Source: Flavobacterium sp. Root420
GTDB lineage: Bacteria > Bacteroidota > Bacteroidia > Flavobacteriales > Flavobacteriaceae
Assembly (NCBI RefSeq): GCF_001427905.1
Contig: NZ_LMEF01000012.1
Span: forward strand, 63,886 to 127,885
Direction of reading: 5' to 3'
Length of the DNA stretch: 64,000 bases
Each line of letters starts with the position of its first letter. Positions within the stretch are counted from its first letter, which is position 1. Shown piece by piece: positions 53,356 to 62,367 of this stretch. A program made the position numbers and the translations under genes. The notes beneath the pieces were generated by a model. That model was given only the letters and a program-made list of their open reading frames with translations, was not told the DNA's origin and did not search any database.

Positions 53356-54705
53356 ATGAAAAAATTTCTCAAATTACTTGTGCTTGTCTTAGCTCTGGCA
53401 TTTTTGTATTTCGGATTTACGACTTATCCGAAACTGGATTTGATTTCTGGTTTTTCTGCTAAAAGTGTCGCTTCCGGTCATTTTATGGATAATCGATCGT
53501 TAGATTTAATTCAGAAAACCGACAATGATATTGATATGATTGATTTGGCAACGAATTCAATCGATGAGGCCGGGAAGTTTGCTACTTCTGCTGTTTATGG
53601 TTTAAAAGAAAGAAAAGCGATTTACAGAGAAGGTTTAGGAGCAACTTTAATTAATGATGGGTTCGATGTTTCGAAACCTTATTTACTTCCGAAAAGAACC
53701 AAGTTAACCAATAATCTTCCTTTTCCTTACGGTAACAATGAACCAAAAGACACAGTATTTTCAAATGTTGATTATACAAAATTGAAAAGCGCTGTCGATG
53801 ATTCATTTGATAAAAGTGGAGGAAAAGCAAAGAGAACACGCGCCGTTGTGGTTTTATATAAAGACAAATTGATCGCTGAAAAGTATGATACGGGTTTTAA
53901 TAAAGACAGTAAAATTTTAGGCTGGTCAATGACAAAAAGTATCACAAGTTCTGCTTTTGGTGTTTTAGCCAAACAAGGAAAAATTGATATTTATAAACCG
54001 GCTCCAATTGCAGAATGGCAAAAAGACGATCGTAAAATTATTACGATTAATGATTTATTGCATATGAATTCTGGTTTAGAATGGGAAGAGAATTACAGCA
54101 CGATTTGCGATGCGACAAAAATGCTTTTTCAGGCAGAAGATATGGGAAAAGTGCAAATGGATAAACCGGCACAATTTAAACCCAACACACATTGGAATTA
54201 CTCGTCTGGAACAACCAATTTATTATCCCGAATCTTAAGAAGCCAGTTTAAAACGCAACAAGAATATCTTGATTTTTGGTACAGTGCTGTAATTGATAAA
54301 ATTGGAATGAACTCGATGATAGTCGAACAAGATATGTCAGGAACTTTCGTTGGTTCATCTTACGGATGGGCAACACCAAGAGACTGGTCAAAATTTGGAT
54401 TGTTATATCTTCATAAAGGGAACTGGAACGGAGAACAAATTTTAGATGAAAGCTGGGTTAAATATACGGCAACACCAACGAATACTTCTGAAGGAAAATA
54501 TGGAGCACAGTTTTGGTTAAATGCCGGAGGGAAATTCCCGGACGTTCCTCGTGATATGTTTTACTGCAGTGGTTACCAAGGACAAATGGTAGCGATTATT
54601 CCGTCATTGGATATGGTAATTGTGAGAATGGGAGTGAGAGAGGGTGATAAAAGTTTTGATTTTAATGGGTTTTTGAAGGGGGTAATTGATAGTGTGAAGA
54701 AATAA
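53356..54705 (+). CDS. Membrane-anchored serine hydrolase (class C beta-lactamase fold)
   Basis: 449 residues. One N-terminal hydrophobic helix (FLKLLVLVLALAFLYFGF) probably anchors it in the inner membrane. The penicillin-binding fold is marked by SMTK in GWSMTKSITSS (Ser-x-x-Lys, about residue 196) and WNYSSGTTNLLSR (Tyr-x-Ser/Asn equivalent). YQGQMVAIIP is the usual C-terminal strand. Members are esterases, peptidases or amidases more often than true beta-lactamases. It is inserted on the opposite strand between sufD and sufS and probably has nothing to do with Fe-S assembly. Confidence 0.85.
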   Translation: MKKFLKLLVLVLALAFLYFGFTTYPKLDLISGFSAKSVASGHFMDNRSLDLIQKTDNDIDMIDLATNSIDEAGKFATSAVYGLKERKAIYREGLGATLINDGFDVSKPYLLPKRTKLTNNLPFPYGNNEPKDTVFSNVDYTKLKSAVDDSFDKSGGKAKRTRAVVVLYKDKLIAEKYDTGFNKDSKILGWSMTKSITSSAFGVLAKQGKIDIYKPAPIAEWQKDDRKIITINDLLHMNSGLEWEENYSTICDATKMLFQAEDMGKVQMDKPAQFKPNTHWNYSSGTTNLLSRILRSQFKTQQEYLDFWYSAVIDKIGMNSMIVEQDMSGTFVGSSYGWATPRDWSKFGLLYLHKGNWNGEQILDESWVKYTATPTNTSEGKYGAQFWLNAGGKFPDVPRDMFYCSGYQGQMVAIIPSLDMVIVRMGVREGDKSFDFNGFLKGVIDSVKK

Positions 54706-54716
54706 GATTGTTTTAT

Positions 54717-54793
54717 TCCTGCAAGGTTTCCAAAACCTTGTAGGTTTTATGTTTGCGTTTCGATGCCTACAAGGTTACGGAAACCTTGCAGGA
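54717..54793. repeat. GCAAGGTTTCC-type inverted repeat
   Basis: 28-bp arms 54717-54744 (TCCTGCAAGGTTTCC...CTTGTAGG) and 54766-54793 pair at all but two positions. Each arm itself contains CAAGGTTT-like words in both orientations. Located at the convergent serine hydrolase/sufD junction. Confidence 0.75.
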
Positions 54794-54798
54794 GAGCA

Positions 54799-54846
54799 TA
54801 AAAAAACCGATAAACTTAAAAAAGCTTATCGGTTTTTATTTTTTAA
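54799..54846. terminator. Bidirectional terminator between the serine hydrolase and sufD
   Basis: AAACCGATAA and TTATCGGTTT with A- and T-runs on both sides (loop ACTTAAAAAAGC). Serves both convergent genes. Confidence 0.8.
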
Positions 54847-54858
54847 GAATAGAATTTT

Positions 54859-56175
54859 CTACAAATCAAATCCTAAATTCACGCCCAATTTCATGGCAAT
54901 GATTTTAGTAATTCTTTGTTTTAATTCCGGTATTTTGATGCTTTCGATAACGGCATTTGAGAATGCGTACATCAATAAAGCTTTAGCTTCTTTTTTAGGA
55001 ATACCACGAGATTGCATGTAGAACATTGCTGTTTCGTCTAATTGTCCAACAGTACAACCGTGAGAACATTTTACGTCGTCAGCAAAAATTTCTAATTGTG
55101 GCTTTGCGTTGATAGTGGCTTTGTCGCTCAATAAAATATTGTTGCTTTTTTGGAAAGCATTTGTTTTTTGAGCTTCTTTTTCTACCAAAACTTTTCCGTT
55201 GAAAACTCCAGTTGAACGATCAGAGAAAATTCCTTTATAATCCTGGAAACTTTCGCAATTTGGCGTTGCGTGGTTTACCAAAGTATAATGATCAACGTGT
55301 TGTTTTTCGCCAATGATTGTGATTCCGTTTAGTGTGCTTGTCAATCTCTCTCCAAAATGATAAAAGTTCAAATTGTTACGAGTCAGATTTCCTCCAAAAG
55401 AAAAGGTATGCACATAAACGTGGCTTTCCTGTTGTTGCGAAACGTAAGTGTTGTCAATTAAATTTGCTTCAAGATTGTCGTTTTGAATTTTGTAGTGATC
55501 TACAATTGCACGTTTTTGAGCAAAAATCTCTGTAACCGAATTGGTTAAAACCGGATTCTCATTCAAACTTTGGTGACGTTCGATAATTTGAACATGTGAA
55601 TTCTCACCCACAATAATCAAATTTCTAGGCTGAACTAATAAAGCAGATTCATTTCCTGTTGAGAAATACATGATCTCAATAGGTTTGTCAGCGACTTTCT
55701 TTTGCGGAATATTGATAAAAGCCCCTTCACTTGCAAATGCAGTATTCAACGTAGTCAAACTTTCGTCTTTGCTTGCAATTTGGTTGAAGTATTTATCAAT
55801 AATCATTTTATATTTTGGTTTGGTCAATGCCGATGACATCAAGCAAACATCAATTCCGTCATGTGTTGTAGAAGACAAGTGTGAACTAAAAACACCATCA
55901 ATAAACACTAATTTATAAGTGTCAATTTCGTGTAAAAAGTATTTTTTTACATGGTTAAATTCGATTGCATTTTCCTGCTTAGGAAAAACCGTAAAGTCAT
56001 TTTTTAAGATGGCGTTTAGGGATGTATATTTCCAGGCTTCTTCTTTTTTGGTTGGGAAACCTTTATTTTCGAAGTTTTTTAAGGCATTGGTGCGAATGTC
56101 ATGTAAATCTGAATGTACATCGACACGCTCTTCAAAAGCCATAAAAGACGATACTAATTTTTCTTTTAAATCCAT
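54859..56175 (-). CDS. sufD: Fe-S cluster assembly protein SufD
   Basis: 438-residue SufD, part of the SufBC2D scaffold. Start placed at MDLKEKLVSSFMAFEERVD. The N-terminal helical part (FPTKKEEAWKYTSLNAIL) and the beta-helix core are present. The C-terminal motif DDVKCSHGCTVGQLDE with RGIPKKEAKALLMYAF includes the His used with SufB. Separated from sufC by a roughly 525-bp insert holding a broken four-helix-bundle gene. Confidence 0.95.
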   Translation of the reverse strand: MDLKEKLVSSFMAFEERVDVHSDLHDIRTNALKNFENKGFPTKKEEAWKYTSLNAILKNDFTVFPKQENAIEFNHVKKYFLHEIDTYKLVFIDGVFSSHLSSTTHDGIDVCLMSSALTKPKYKMIIDKYFNQIASKDESLTTLNTAFASEGAFINIPQKKVADKPIEIMYFSTGNESALLVQPRNLIIVGENSHVQIIERHQSLNENPVLTNSVTEIFAQKRAIVDHYKIQNDNLEANLIDNTYVSQQQESHVYVHTFSFGGNLTRNNLNFYHFGERLTSTLNGITIIGEKQHVDHYTLVNHATPNCESFQDYKGIFSDRSTGVFNGKVLVEKEAQKTNAFQKSNNILLSDKATINAKPQLEIFADDVKCSHGCTVGQLDETAMFYMQSRGIPKKEAKALLMYAFSNAVIESIKIPELKQRITKIIAMKLGVNLGFDL

Positions 56176-56197
56176 TTTCGTAGTTGTTTCCTTCGGA

Positions 56198-56693
56198 GTT
56201 TCAGGTTTCAAGTTTCAGGTTGATCTACTGGAACTTATTTCCTTTGAACTCTTTCTTATTGAGATAAGTGATAAAGTTTTTTATTTTACCACTTAAGTTT
56301 TCATAATCTGTTTTTAAAACTTCGAATTTTTGTTCTGAAATGTATTCAAAATCAAAAACTCTATAAAGTTGAGATCTTGTTTCTCCGGCCGAACCTTTTG
56401 CGATTGATAAAAATTGTCGAAATTCTAAATTTCCATCTCTTTCAAAACCTTCAGCAATATTATCCATTACTGAACCAGAAGAATCTTTTATTTGATTTTT
56501 AAATCTTAAATCTGATTTTAATTCTGTCTCAATAGCAATTGAGTGAATTTCTTTGCTAATCGTCGAGCTTCTTTCCAGATTTCTAAATCTTCAAATCTAT
56601 TAATTGTTGCTATAATTTCTGTTTTATTATTTTAAGTTTAAACTTACAAAATACAGTTTAACTTGAAACTAAAAAAAACATGAAACTTGAAAC
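56198..56693. repeat. Inverted GTTTCAAG arms flanking a gene remnant inside the suf operon
   Basis: GTTTCAAGTTTCA (56205-56217, part of a longer GTTTCAGGTTTCAAG run from 56198) is matched by the exact complement TGAAACTTGAAAC (56681-56693), with another CTTGAAAC at 56662. The arms enclose about 460 bp containing the four-helix-bundle remnant and lie just outside sufC and sufD. CTTGAAAC words also occur twice at 12069-12096 upstream of araA. Confidence 0.6.
56225..56630 (-). pseudogene. Four-helix-bundle (S23-like) protein gene, frameshifted
   Basis: On the minus strand the frame from about 56630 reads TEIIATINRFEDLEIWKEARRLA. It then shifts at about 56552 (A-run GCAAAG) into the frame ISKEIHSIAIETELKSDLRFKNQIKDSSG, which continues into the intact MDNIAEGFERDGNLEFRQF (from 56467). 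One extra A would restore a continuous protein of about 130 residues of the four-helix-bundle family found in rRNA intervening sequences and widely in Bacteroidota. No ATG is present at the expected start either (AAT in its place). A 80-residue product from Met at 56467 is possible but unlikely to fold. Confidence 0.75.
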
Positions 56694-56700
56694 AAAAAAT

Positions 56701-57447
56701 TTAGTTTTCCGCTTTAATCCAGTCGTACCCTTTTTCTTCCAATTCGTAAGCCAATTCTTTTCCGCCTGATTTTACGATTCTTCCGTTGTAAAGAACGTGA
56801 ACGAAATCAGGAACGATATAATCTAACAAACGTTGGTAGTGTGTGATCACGATAATCGCGTTTTTCTCGCTTTTCAATTTGTTAACTCCGTTAGCCACAA
56901 TTCTTAAAGCATCGATGTCTAGACCAGAATCGGTTTCGTCAAGGATAGCCAATTTTGGTTCTAACATTGCCATTTGAAAAATCTCGTTTCTTTTTTTCTC
57001 TCCTCCGGAAAAACCTTCGTTTAAAGAACGAGATAAAAATTTACGGTCAATTTCTAATAATTCCGACTTCTCACGAATAACTTTTAGCATTTCGTTAGCC
57101 GGCATTTCTTCCTGACCGTTTGCTTTACGAGTTTCGTTGATAGCCGTTTTCATAAAGTTAGTTACACTTACTCCGGGAATTTCTACAGGATATTGAAACG
57201 AAAGGAAAACTCCTTTGTGTGCTCTTTCTTCAGGAGCCAGATCAGCAAGATCTTCTCCGTCAAGGAAAACTTGTCCGTCAGTAACTTCGTAGTTTTCGTT
57301 TCCGGCAATAACAGCCGAAAGTGTACTTTTTCCGGAACCGTTTGGTCCCATGATCGCGTGTACTTCGCCAGCTTTAACTTCTATATTAATTCCTTTAAGG
57401 ATTTCTTTATCACCAATTCCGGCGTGAAGGTTTTTTATTGATAACAT
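56701..57447 (-). CDS. sufC: Fe-S assembly ATPase SufC
   Basis: 248-residue ABC-type ATPase of the SufBC2D complex. Walker A GPNGSGKST, Q-loop LSFQYPVEIPGVS, signature FSGGEKKRNEI, Walker B LAILDETDSGLD and switch His VITHYQRLL are all intact. LSIKNLHAGIGDKEILKGI is the usual start. Lies 13 bp after the flavodoxin-fold reductase gene. Confidence 0.97.
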   Translation of the reverse strand: MLSIKNLHAGIGDKEILKGINIEVKAGEVHAIMGPNGSGKSTLSAVIAGNENYEVTDGQVFLDGEDLADLAPEERAHKGVFLSFQYPVEIPGVSVTNFMKTAINETRKANGQEEMPANEMLKVIREKSELLEIDRKFLSRSLNEGFSGGEKKRNEIFQMAMLEPKLAILDETDSGLDIDALRIVANGVNKLKSEKNAIIVITHYQRLLDYIVPDFVHVLYNGRIVKSGGKELAYELEEKGYDWIKAEN

Positions 57448-57460
57448 TGTTTTTTAATTT

Positions 57461-57949
57461 TTATATAAATGTCAATTCTATTTTTGTTGTTTGGTTTAGA
57501 ATGTTGGCATTAAAATGCGCGTGTCCTAAATATTCCATGCCTAAATAATCGGCTGATTTTTTGAACGGGATGTAAAAGCTTTCTTCGATTTCATCGTCGT
57601 GCGAATTTGATATCACACCAATTTTCTTTCCTCTAAGTTTTCTTCCGGTTTCTTTTTCAATTCGGATTAAATCCGAAAAACGATCAAAGAAAACCTTCAT
57701 TATTCCACTCATATTATACCAATATATTGGCGTTGCAAAAATTAAAGTGTCGTACTCTTCAAGTATTCTTCTTATTAAAGGAAGAAAATCATCTTCTTTG
57801 TTTTTGCTTTCGTAATCATAATAGGAAATATTATAATCACTCAGATTAATTACATCTATTTCGTGTTCTTTAGAAATCTCGTCTACAATTTTTGTTGTGT
57901 TTCCGTTTTTTCTGGATGAACCTAAAATGATTACTTTCTTACCTTCCAT
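57461..57949 (-). CDS. Flavodoxin-fold NAD(P)H-dependent oxidoreductase in the suf operon
   Basis: 162 residues. Flavodoxin-like FMN motif GSSRKNGNTTKIVDEIS at the N-terminus, and FATPIYWYNMSGIMKVFFDRFSDL, the typical FMN/quinone-site motif of NADPH-dependent FMN reductases. It is tightly packed between sufB (7-bp gap) and sufC (13-bp gap), so it is co-translated. A flavin reductase could supply electrons for iron release or cluster maturation, but this role is inferred only from position. Confidence 0.82.
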   Translation of the reverse strand: MEGKKVIILGSSRKNGNTTKIVDEISKEHEIDVINLSDYNISYYDYESKNKEDDFLPLIRRILEEYDTLIFATPIYWYNMSGIMKVFFDRFSDLIRIEKETGRKLRGKKIGVISNSHDDEIEESFYIPFKKSADYLGMEYLGHAHFNANILNQTTKIELTFI

Positions 57950-57956
57950 TTTCTAA

Positions 57957-59405
57957 TTAACCTACAGAGCCTTCTAAAGAGATCTCTAATAATTTTTGAG
58001 CTTCAACAGCAAATTCCATTGGTAATTTGTTCAATACATCTTTACTGAAACCGTTTACAATTAAGGCAATCGCTTTTTCAGTTGGGATACCTCTTTGGTT
58101 ACAATAAAAAACCTGATCTTCTCCAATTTTACTTGTAGTTGCTTCGTGCTCGATTTTAGCCGATGGATTTTTACTTTCGATATACGGGAAAGTATGTGCT
58201 CCGCAATTGTTGCCCATTAATAATGAATCACATTGCGAAAAGTTTCTGGCATTTTCAGCTCTAGGGCTAATTTGCACTAATCCACGGTAACTGTTTTGTG
58301 ATTTACCAGCCGAAATACCTTTAGAAATAATAGTCGATTTAGTGTTTTTCCCTAAATGGATCATTTTGGTTCCAGTATCTGCTTGTTGGTAATTATTGGT
58401 AACGGCAATTGAATAAAATTCTCCTACCGAATTATCTCCTTTTAATATACATGAAGGATATTTCCAGGTTACAGCTGAACCTGTCTCAACTTGTGTCCAT
58501 GAAATTTTAGCGTTTGTTTCGCATAAACCTCTTTTGGTTACGAAGTTATAAACTCCACCTTTTCCTTCCTTGTTTCCTGGGAACCAGTTTTGAACGGTAG
58601 AATATTTAATTTCTGCATCATCCAAAGCAATTAATTCAACTACAGCAGCGTGCAATTGGTTTTCGTCACGACTTGGAGCCGTACAGCCTTCAAGGTATGA
58701 AACATAACTTCCTGCATCAGCAATAACAAGTGTTCTTTCGAATTGTCCTGTTCCTGCCTGATTGATTCTGAAGTACGTTGAAAGTTCCATTGGGCAACGA
58801 ACGCCTTTTGGGATATAACAGAAGCTTCCGTCAGAGAAAACCGCTGAATTTAATGCTGCGTAGAAGTTGTCTTTTTGAGGGACAACAGTTCCTAAATATT
58901 TTTTTACCAATTCAGGATGTTCTTTGATAGCTTCAGAAATCGGACAGAAAATGATTCCTTTTTCTCCCAATGTCTTTTTGAAAGTAGTAGCTACAGAAAC
59001 AGAATCGACAACAATATCCATAGCGACATTGTTCATCATTTTTTGTTCATCGACAGAGATTCCTAACTTTTTGTACATTTCTAAAAGTTCCGGATCTACA
59101 TCATCCAACGTTTTAGTAGGATCTACTTGTTTTGGAGCTGAATAATAAGAGATGGCTTGGAAATCTGGTTTTACATAATGAACATTTGCCCATTCCGGCT
59201 CAATCATTTCTTTCCAGGCACGGAAAGCTTCGATACGCCAATCGGTCATCCATTCCGGTTCTTCTTTTTTAAGAGAAATAGCTCGCACGATTTCTTCGTT
59301 TAAGCCAATAGGAAACGTCTCCGATTCAATATCGGTGTAAAACCCGTATTCGTATTCTTTAGTTTCGAGTTCGATTTTTAAATCGTCTTCTGTGTATTTG
59401 CTCAT
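57957..59405 (-). CDS. sufB: Fe-S cluster assembly protein SufB
   Basis: 482-residue scaffold subunit on which the cluster is built with SufC and SufD. Strong family segments: [60 protein letters not shown] (the conserved Cys) and [27 protein letters not shown] with the C-terminal Cys/His. Length matches the E. coli protein (495). Follows the A-type carrier gene by 85 bp. Confidence 0.97.
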   Translation of the reverse strand: MSKYTEDDLKIELETKEYEYGFYTDIESETFPIGLNEEIVRAISLKKEEPEWMTDWRIEAFRAWKEMIEPEWANVHYVKPDFQAISYYSAPKQVDPTKTLDDVDPELLEMYKKLGISVDEQKMMNNVAMDIVVDSVSVATTFKKTLGEKGIIFCPISEAIKEHPELVKKYLGTVVPQKDNFYAALNSAVFSDGSFCYIPKGVRCPMELSTYFRINQAGTGQFERTLVIADAGSYVSYLEGCTAPSRDENQLHAAVVELIALDDAEIKYSTVQNWFPGNKEGKGGVYNFVTKRGLCETNAKISWTQVETGSAVTWKYPSCILKGDNSVGEFYSIAVTNNYQQADTGTKMIHLGKNTKSTIISKGISAGKSQNSYRGLVQISPRAENARNFSQCDSLLMGNNCGAHTFPYIESKNPSAKIEHEATTSKIGEDQVFYCNQRGIPTEKAIALIVNGFSKDVLNKLPMEFAVEAQKLLEISLEGSVG

Positions 59406-59490
59406 TGTTTTTTTATTGTCTTAAAGTTTTATTGTCTAAAGTTTGAAAGTCAATTGCAGTCTTTAAGATTTTCTGACTTTCGACTTTTGA

Positions 59491-59820
59491 CTAAAGAGAG
59501 AATGATTCTCCACAACCACAAGTTCTGCTTGCATTTGGATTATTGAATACAAATCCTTTTCCGTTTAGCCCTCCAGAAAATTCTAAGATTGTTCCGGCTA
59601 AATAAAGAAATGATTTTTTCTCCACTGCAATTGTTATGTCGTTGTCTATAAATATTTTATCGTCTTCGCCTTTGGTTTTATCAAATTTTAAATCATATGA
59701 CAAACCAGAGCATCCGCCACTTTTCACACCTACGCGTACATAGTCGTGTGCGGCATCAAAACCATCATCTTTCATCAAGTCGATGATTTTCTTTTTGGCT
59801 GTATCAGAAACTTTTATCAT
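59491..59820 (-). CDS. A-type Fe-S carrier protein (SufA/IscA-like)
   Basis: 109-residue HesB/IscA family protein, first gene of the suf row. The three conserved Cys are SGGCSGLSYDL and SRTCGCGESFSL. It passes clusters from the SufBCD scaffold to targets. The gap to sufB (59406-59490) contains AAAGTC/GACTTT words like those at 50490-50536. Confidence 0.93.
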   Translation of the reverse strand: MIKVSDTAKKKIIDLMKDDGFDAAHDYVRVGVKSGGCSGLSYDLKFDKTKGEDDKIFIDNDITIAVEKKSFLYLAGTILEFSGGLNGKGFVFNNPNASRTCGCGESFSL

Positions 59821-59932
59821 TGTATATTAGTATTTGTTTTTTCTTTCATTTTTAAATCACTTTTAAAATAGTAATCAAGAAACATTACATTTTTAAAGTA
59901 CTGTGTTTCAATGTTCAAATGAAATTGTCTGC

Positions 59933-59940
59933 AAAGATAC
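59933..59940 (-). promoter_or_regulatory. Predicted suf operon promoter (-7 element)
   Basis: TATCTTTG on the minus strand (TAnnTTTG), about 113 bp before the A-type carrier gene. No clear iron- or Fe-S-responsive operator is recognised. The 59821-60184 gap holds no gene; it serves the two divergent promoters. Confidence 0.6.
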
Positions 59941-60157
59941 GACTTAAAAACCTTTTTCCATAACGGTTCACATTATTATAACAAATGTTAAAATAGATAG
60001 AAGTTATTTTGTTTTATAAAAATCTATTTTACTATAAACAAAACTTATTTTTTTAAGCATTTGAAATGAGTTCTTATTTTTATTTGAAATTTAGTAATAA
60101 TGTTTGTTTTAAGTTAAAATACCGTATTTATACGTATTTCAGCTAATAAAATTGTAG

Positions 60158-60165
60158 TATTTTTG
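60158..60165 (+). promoter_or_regulatory. Predicted promoter of the coiled-coil gene (-7 element)
   Basis: TATTTTTG, 20 bp before the ATG at 60185. An AGGAG sequence (60176-60180) five bases before the ATG is an unusually good Shine-Dalgarno site for this genome. Confidence 0.55.
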
Positions 60166-60184
60166 CGTAAAATTAGGAGTAATT

Positions 60185-61111
60185 ATGAAAAAACATTATA
60201 AAAACGGGTGGGTAAAAACACTTTTTGCACTATTATTTGTTTTTGGATTAGGTGCTACATTTTATATTTTTAGTAAAGAGTCAGGTCTTGATTTTAATTT
60301 GTCTAAAAATATAACAGATAAAAAACAAAATACAATACTAAGTGAGCGCGAACTCGCTCAAAAAGATATACTAGATTCTTTAAATATTCTAAAATTGGCC
60401 TATGATGTTGCAATTTTAGAGAAGACATCATTATCGCAGCAATTAGAAATTGAGAAAAGAAATGTTGAAAATCTGATGGAAATCATCAGAGCATCACAGG
60501 ATCCTTCGACAGAACAAATAGTGTTGTATCGCAAGCAACTTTCTGACCTGAGGCTTTCACTAACTTCCAATGTTGTGGAAGTTAAAAAACTAAAGTCTCA
60601 AAATAAAAATTTATTAACTGAAATTGAGAATCAAAATGTGGTTATGTATCAACAAAAGGCTGAAAATGACACTTTAGTTTCTAAACAAAAAAAGTTGGAA
60701 TCAACTTTAAAAGATGCTTCAAAACTAACAATGAATAATTTTAAGGCGGTGGCACTTCTTGAGAAAAAATCCGGAAAAGAACTGGAAACAGATAGAGCCA
60801 AAAATGCTCAAAAGCTCAAAGTAAGTTTTACCATAAATGGAAATTCGATTGCAAAAACTGGAAAAAGAATTTTTTATGTTCAGGTTTTGGATCAAAAAAA
60901 TAATGTTTTAGGAGAAAATAAACTAATCGAATTTGGAAATGATAAAGCTTTAGTTTACAGTTTTATAGTAACAGTTGATTTCCAGGGAAAACCAGCAAAT
61001 GTATATGGAATTCTGAATTGTGATGAAAGTCATTTTCCAAAGGGAACTTATTTTGTCAACTTCTTCGACAAACAGGAAATTTTCGGAAACACTTCGATTA
61101 CACTGGAATAA
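60185..61111 (+). CDS. Membrane-anchored coiled-coil protein of unknown function
   Basis: 308 residues. One membrane helix (TLFALLFVFGLGATFYIF, about 12-29) is followed by a long heptad-rich coiled coil (about 50-190: ILKLAYDVAILEKTSLSQQLEIEKRN in part, IVLYRKQLSDLRLSL). The C-terminal beta domain (about 210-308: KLKVSFTINGNSIAKTGKRI, VYSFIVTVDFQG, KGTYFVNFFD) is Ig-like. The topology suggests a periplasmic rod anchored in the inner membrane. I do not recognise a family with known function. It is divergent from the suf operon and shares only the promoter region. Confidence 0.75.
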   Translation: MKKHYKNGWVKTLFALLFVFGLGATFYIFSKESGLDFNLSKNITDKKQNTILSERELAQKDILDSLNILKLAYDVAILEKTSLSQQLEIEKRNVENLMEIIRASQDPSTEQIVLYRKQLSDLRLSLTSNVVEVKKLKSQNKNLLTEIENQNVVMYQQKAENDTLVSKQKKLESTLKDASKLTMNNFKAVALLEKKSGKELETDRAKNAQKLKVSFTINGNSIAKTGKRIFYVQVLDQKNNVLGENKLIEFGNDKALVYSFIVTVDFQGKPANVYGILNCDESHFPKGTYFVNFFDKQEIFGNTSITLE

Positions 61112-61165
61112 AACTCTTGTAAAGATTTTAGGGAAAAATTTCTAGTATAAGGAAATTGGATTTCC

Positions 61166-61173
61166 TAGATTTG
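61166..61173 (+). promoter_or_regulatory. Predicted promoter of the MBL-fold gene (-7 element)
   Basis: TAGATTTG (TAnnTTTG), 22 bp before the ATG at 61195; it also decides against an upstream in-frame TTG start, which would lie before this element. Confidence 0.55.
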
Positions 61174-61194
61174 TTCTATAAGAAATTTACTCTC

Positions 61195-62082
61195 ATGAAA
61201 CTTTACCCAATAGAATCCGGAAATTTTAAATTAGACGGAGGTGCTATGTTTGGTGTTGTTCCTAAAACAATTTGGAATAAAACCAATCCGGCCGATGCGA
61301 ACAATTTAATTGATATTGCAGCACGTTGTTTGCTTATTGAAGATCAAAATCGCCTGATTTTGATTGATACGGGAATGGGAGACAAACAATCAGAGAAATT
61401 TTTTGGTTATTACTCGCTTTGGGGATCACATTCGATTGATAAATCGCTCGCAAAATATGGTTTTCAGCGAGATGATATTACCGATGTTTTTATGACACAT
61501 TTACACTTTGACCATTGTGGCGGAAGTGTACAATGGAATGCTGATAAAACCGGATATGAGCCTGCGTTTAAAAATGCTACATATTGGACAAATGAAAATC
61601 ATTGGGAATGGGCAACCAAACCAAATCTAAGGGAAAAAGCTTCTTTTTTATCCGAAAATATTTTACCGATGCAGGAAAGTGGGCAATTGAATTTTATAAA
61701 ACGCCCTGATGTTGATTTTGGACCCGAGGACGAAGGACGAACTGGCGTAGCATTTTCTGAAGAAATGAATTTCGGAATTTTTTATGTTGATGGCCATACC
61801 GAAAAACAGATGATTCCGCATATTCAATATAACGATAAAACGATTGTTTTTTGTGCCGATTTATTGGCGACAGCCGGGCATATTCCGCTTCCATATGTAA
61901 TGGGTTATGACACCCGACCTTTATTGACCATGCCTGAAAAGTCAAAATTACTAAACGCCGCCGCTGATCAAAATTATTATTTATTTCTGGAGCACGATGC
62001 TCATAACCAAATCATAACTGTAGAACATACTGAAAAAGGTGTTCGATTAAAAGAGGTCTTCACTTGTGAAGATATTTTCTAA
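61195..62082 (+). CDS. MBL-fold metallohydrolase
   Basis: 295-residue metallo-beta-lactamase-fold enzyme. Zinc site motif THLHFDHCGG (HxHxDH), then YVDGHTEKQMIPH and VFCADLLATAGHIP with the later His/Asp ligands, and FLEHDAHNQI at the end. Start MKLYPIESGNFKLDGGAMFG is typical of the lactonase/YtnP-like group. Quorum-quenching lactonase or another hydrolase activity is possible; nothing nearby specifies it. No signal peptide, so cytoplasmic. Confidence 0.87.
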   Translation: MKLYPIESGNFKLDGGAMFGVVPKTIWNKTNPADANNLIDIAARCLLIEDQNRLILIDTGMGDKQSEKFFGYYSLWGSHSIDKSLAKYGFQRDDITDVFMTHLHFDHCGGSVQWNADKTGYEPAFKNATYWTNENHWEWATKPNLREKASFLSENILPMQESGQLNFIKRPDVDFGPEDEGRTGVAFSEEMNFGIFYVDGHTEKQMIPHIQYNDKTIVFCADLLATAGHIPLPYVMGYDTRPLLTMPEKSKLLNAAADQNYYLFLEHDAHNQIITVEHTEKGVRLKEVFTCEDIF

Positions 62083-62367
62083 ATTTTTTTAGAGTTAAAT
62101 AATTGTAGGGTTTTTTTTAGGTTTTTAAAGAAGAAAAGCCCTGTTTTTTATTTAAGTAAAATCTGTACTTCATCAATGCATTAACAGGATTATTTAGGTT
62201 AATTTCTACTAAAATTTGTAATAAATAAATTTTTATAACTGTCTGATTGATTACGCTTTAGGATTGTGTAAAATTAATGCGAACTTCATTCTTTTACAGG
62301 GTTTTAAAGTTGCTTTTTTAAAATATTATAAATAGGTTTGTAGCTCAAAATTATTAATAATTAACCT

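Noticed and set aside
53356..54705. True beta-lactamase resistance gene
   Set aside because: Ser-x-x-Lys fold is present but the sequence is of the broad serine hydrolase group and nothing indicates beta-lactam activity.
55919..56296. 125-codon plus-strand ORF over the sufD start
   Set aside because: Antisense to the sufD N-terminus and the four-helix-bundle remnant, with no protein-like features.
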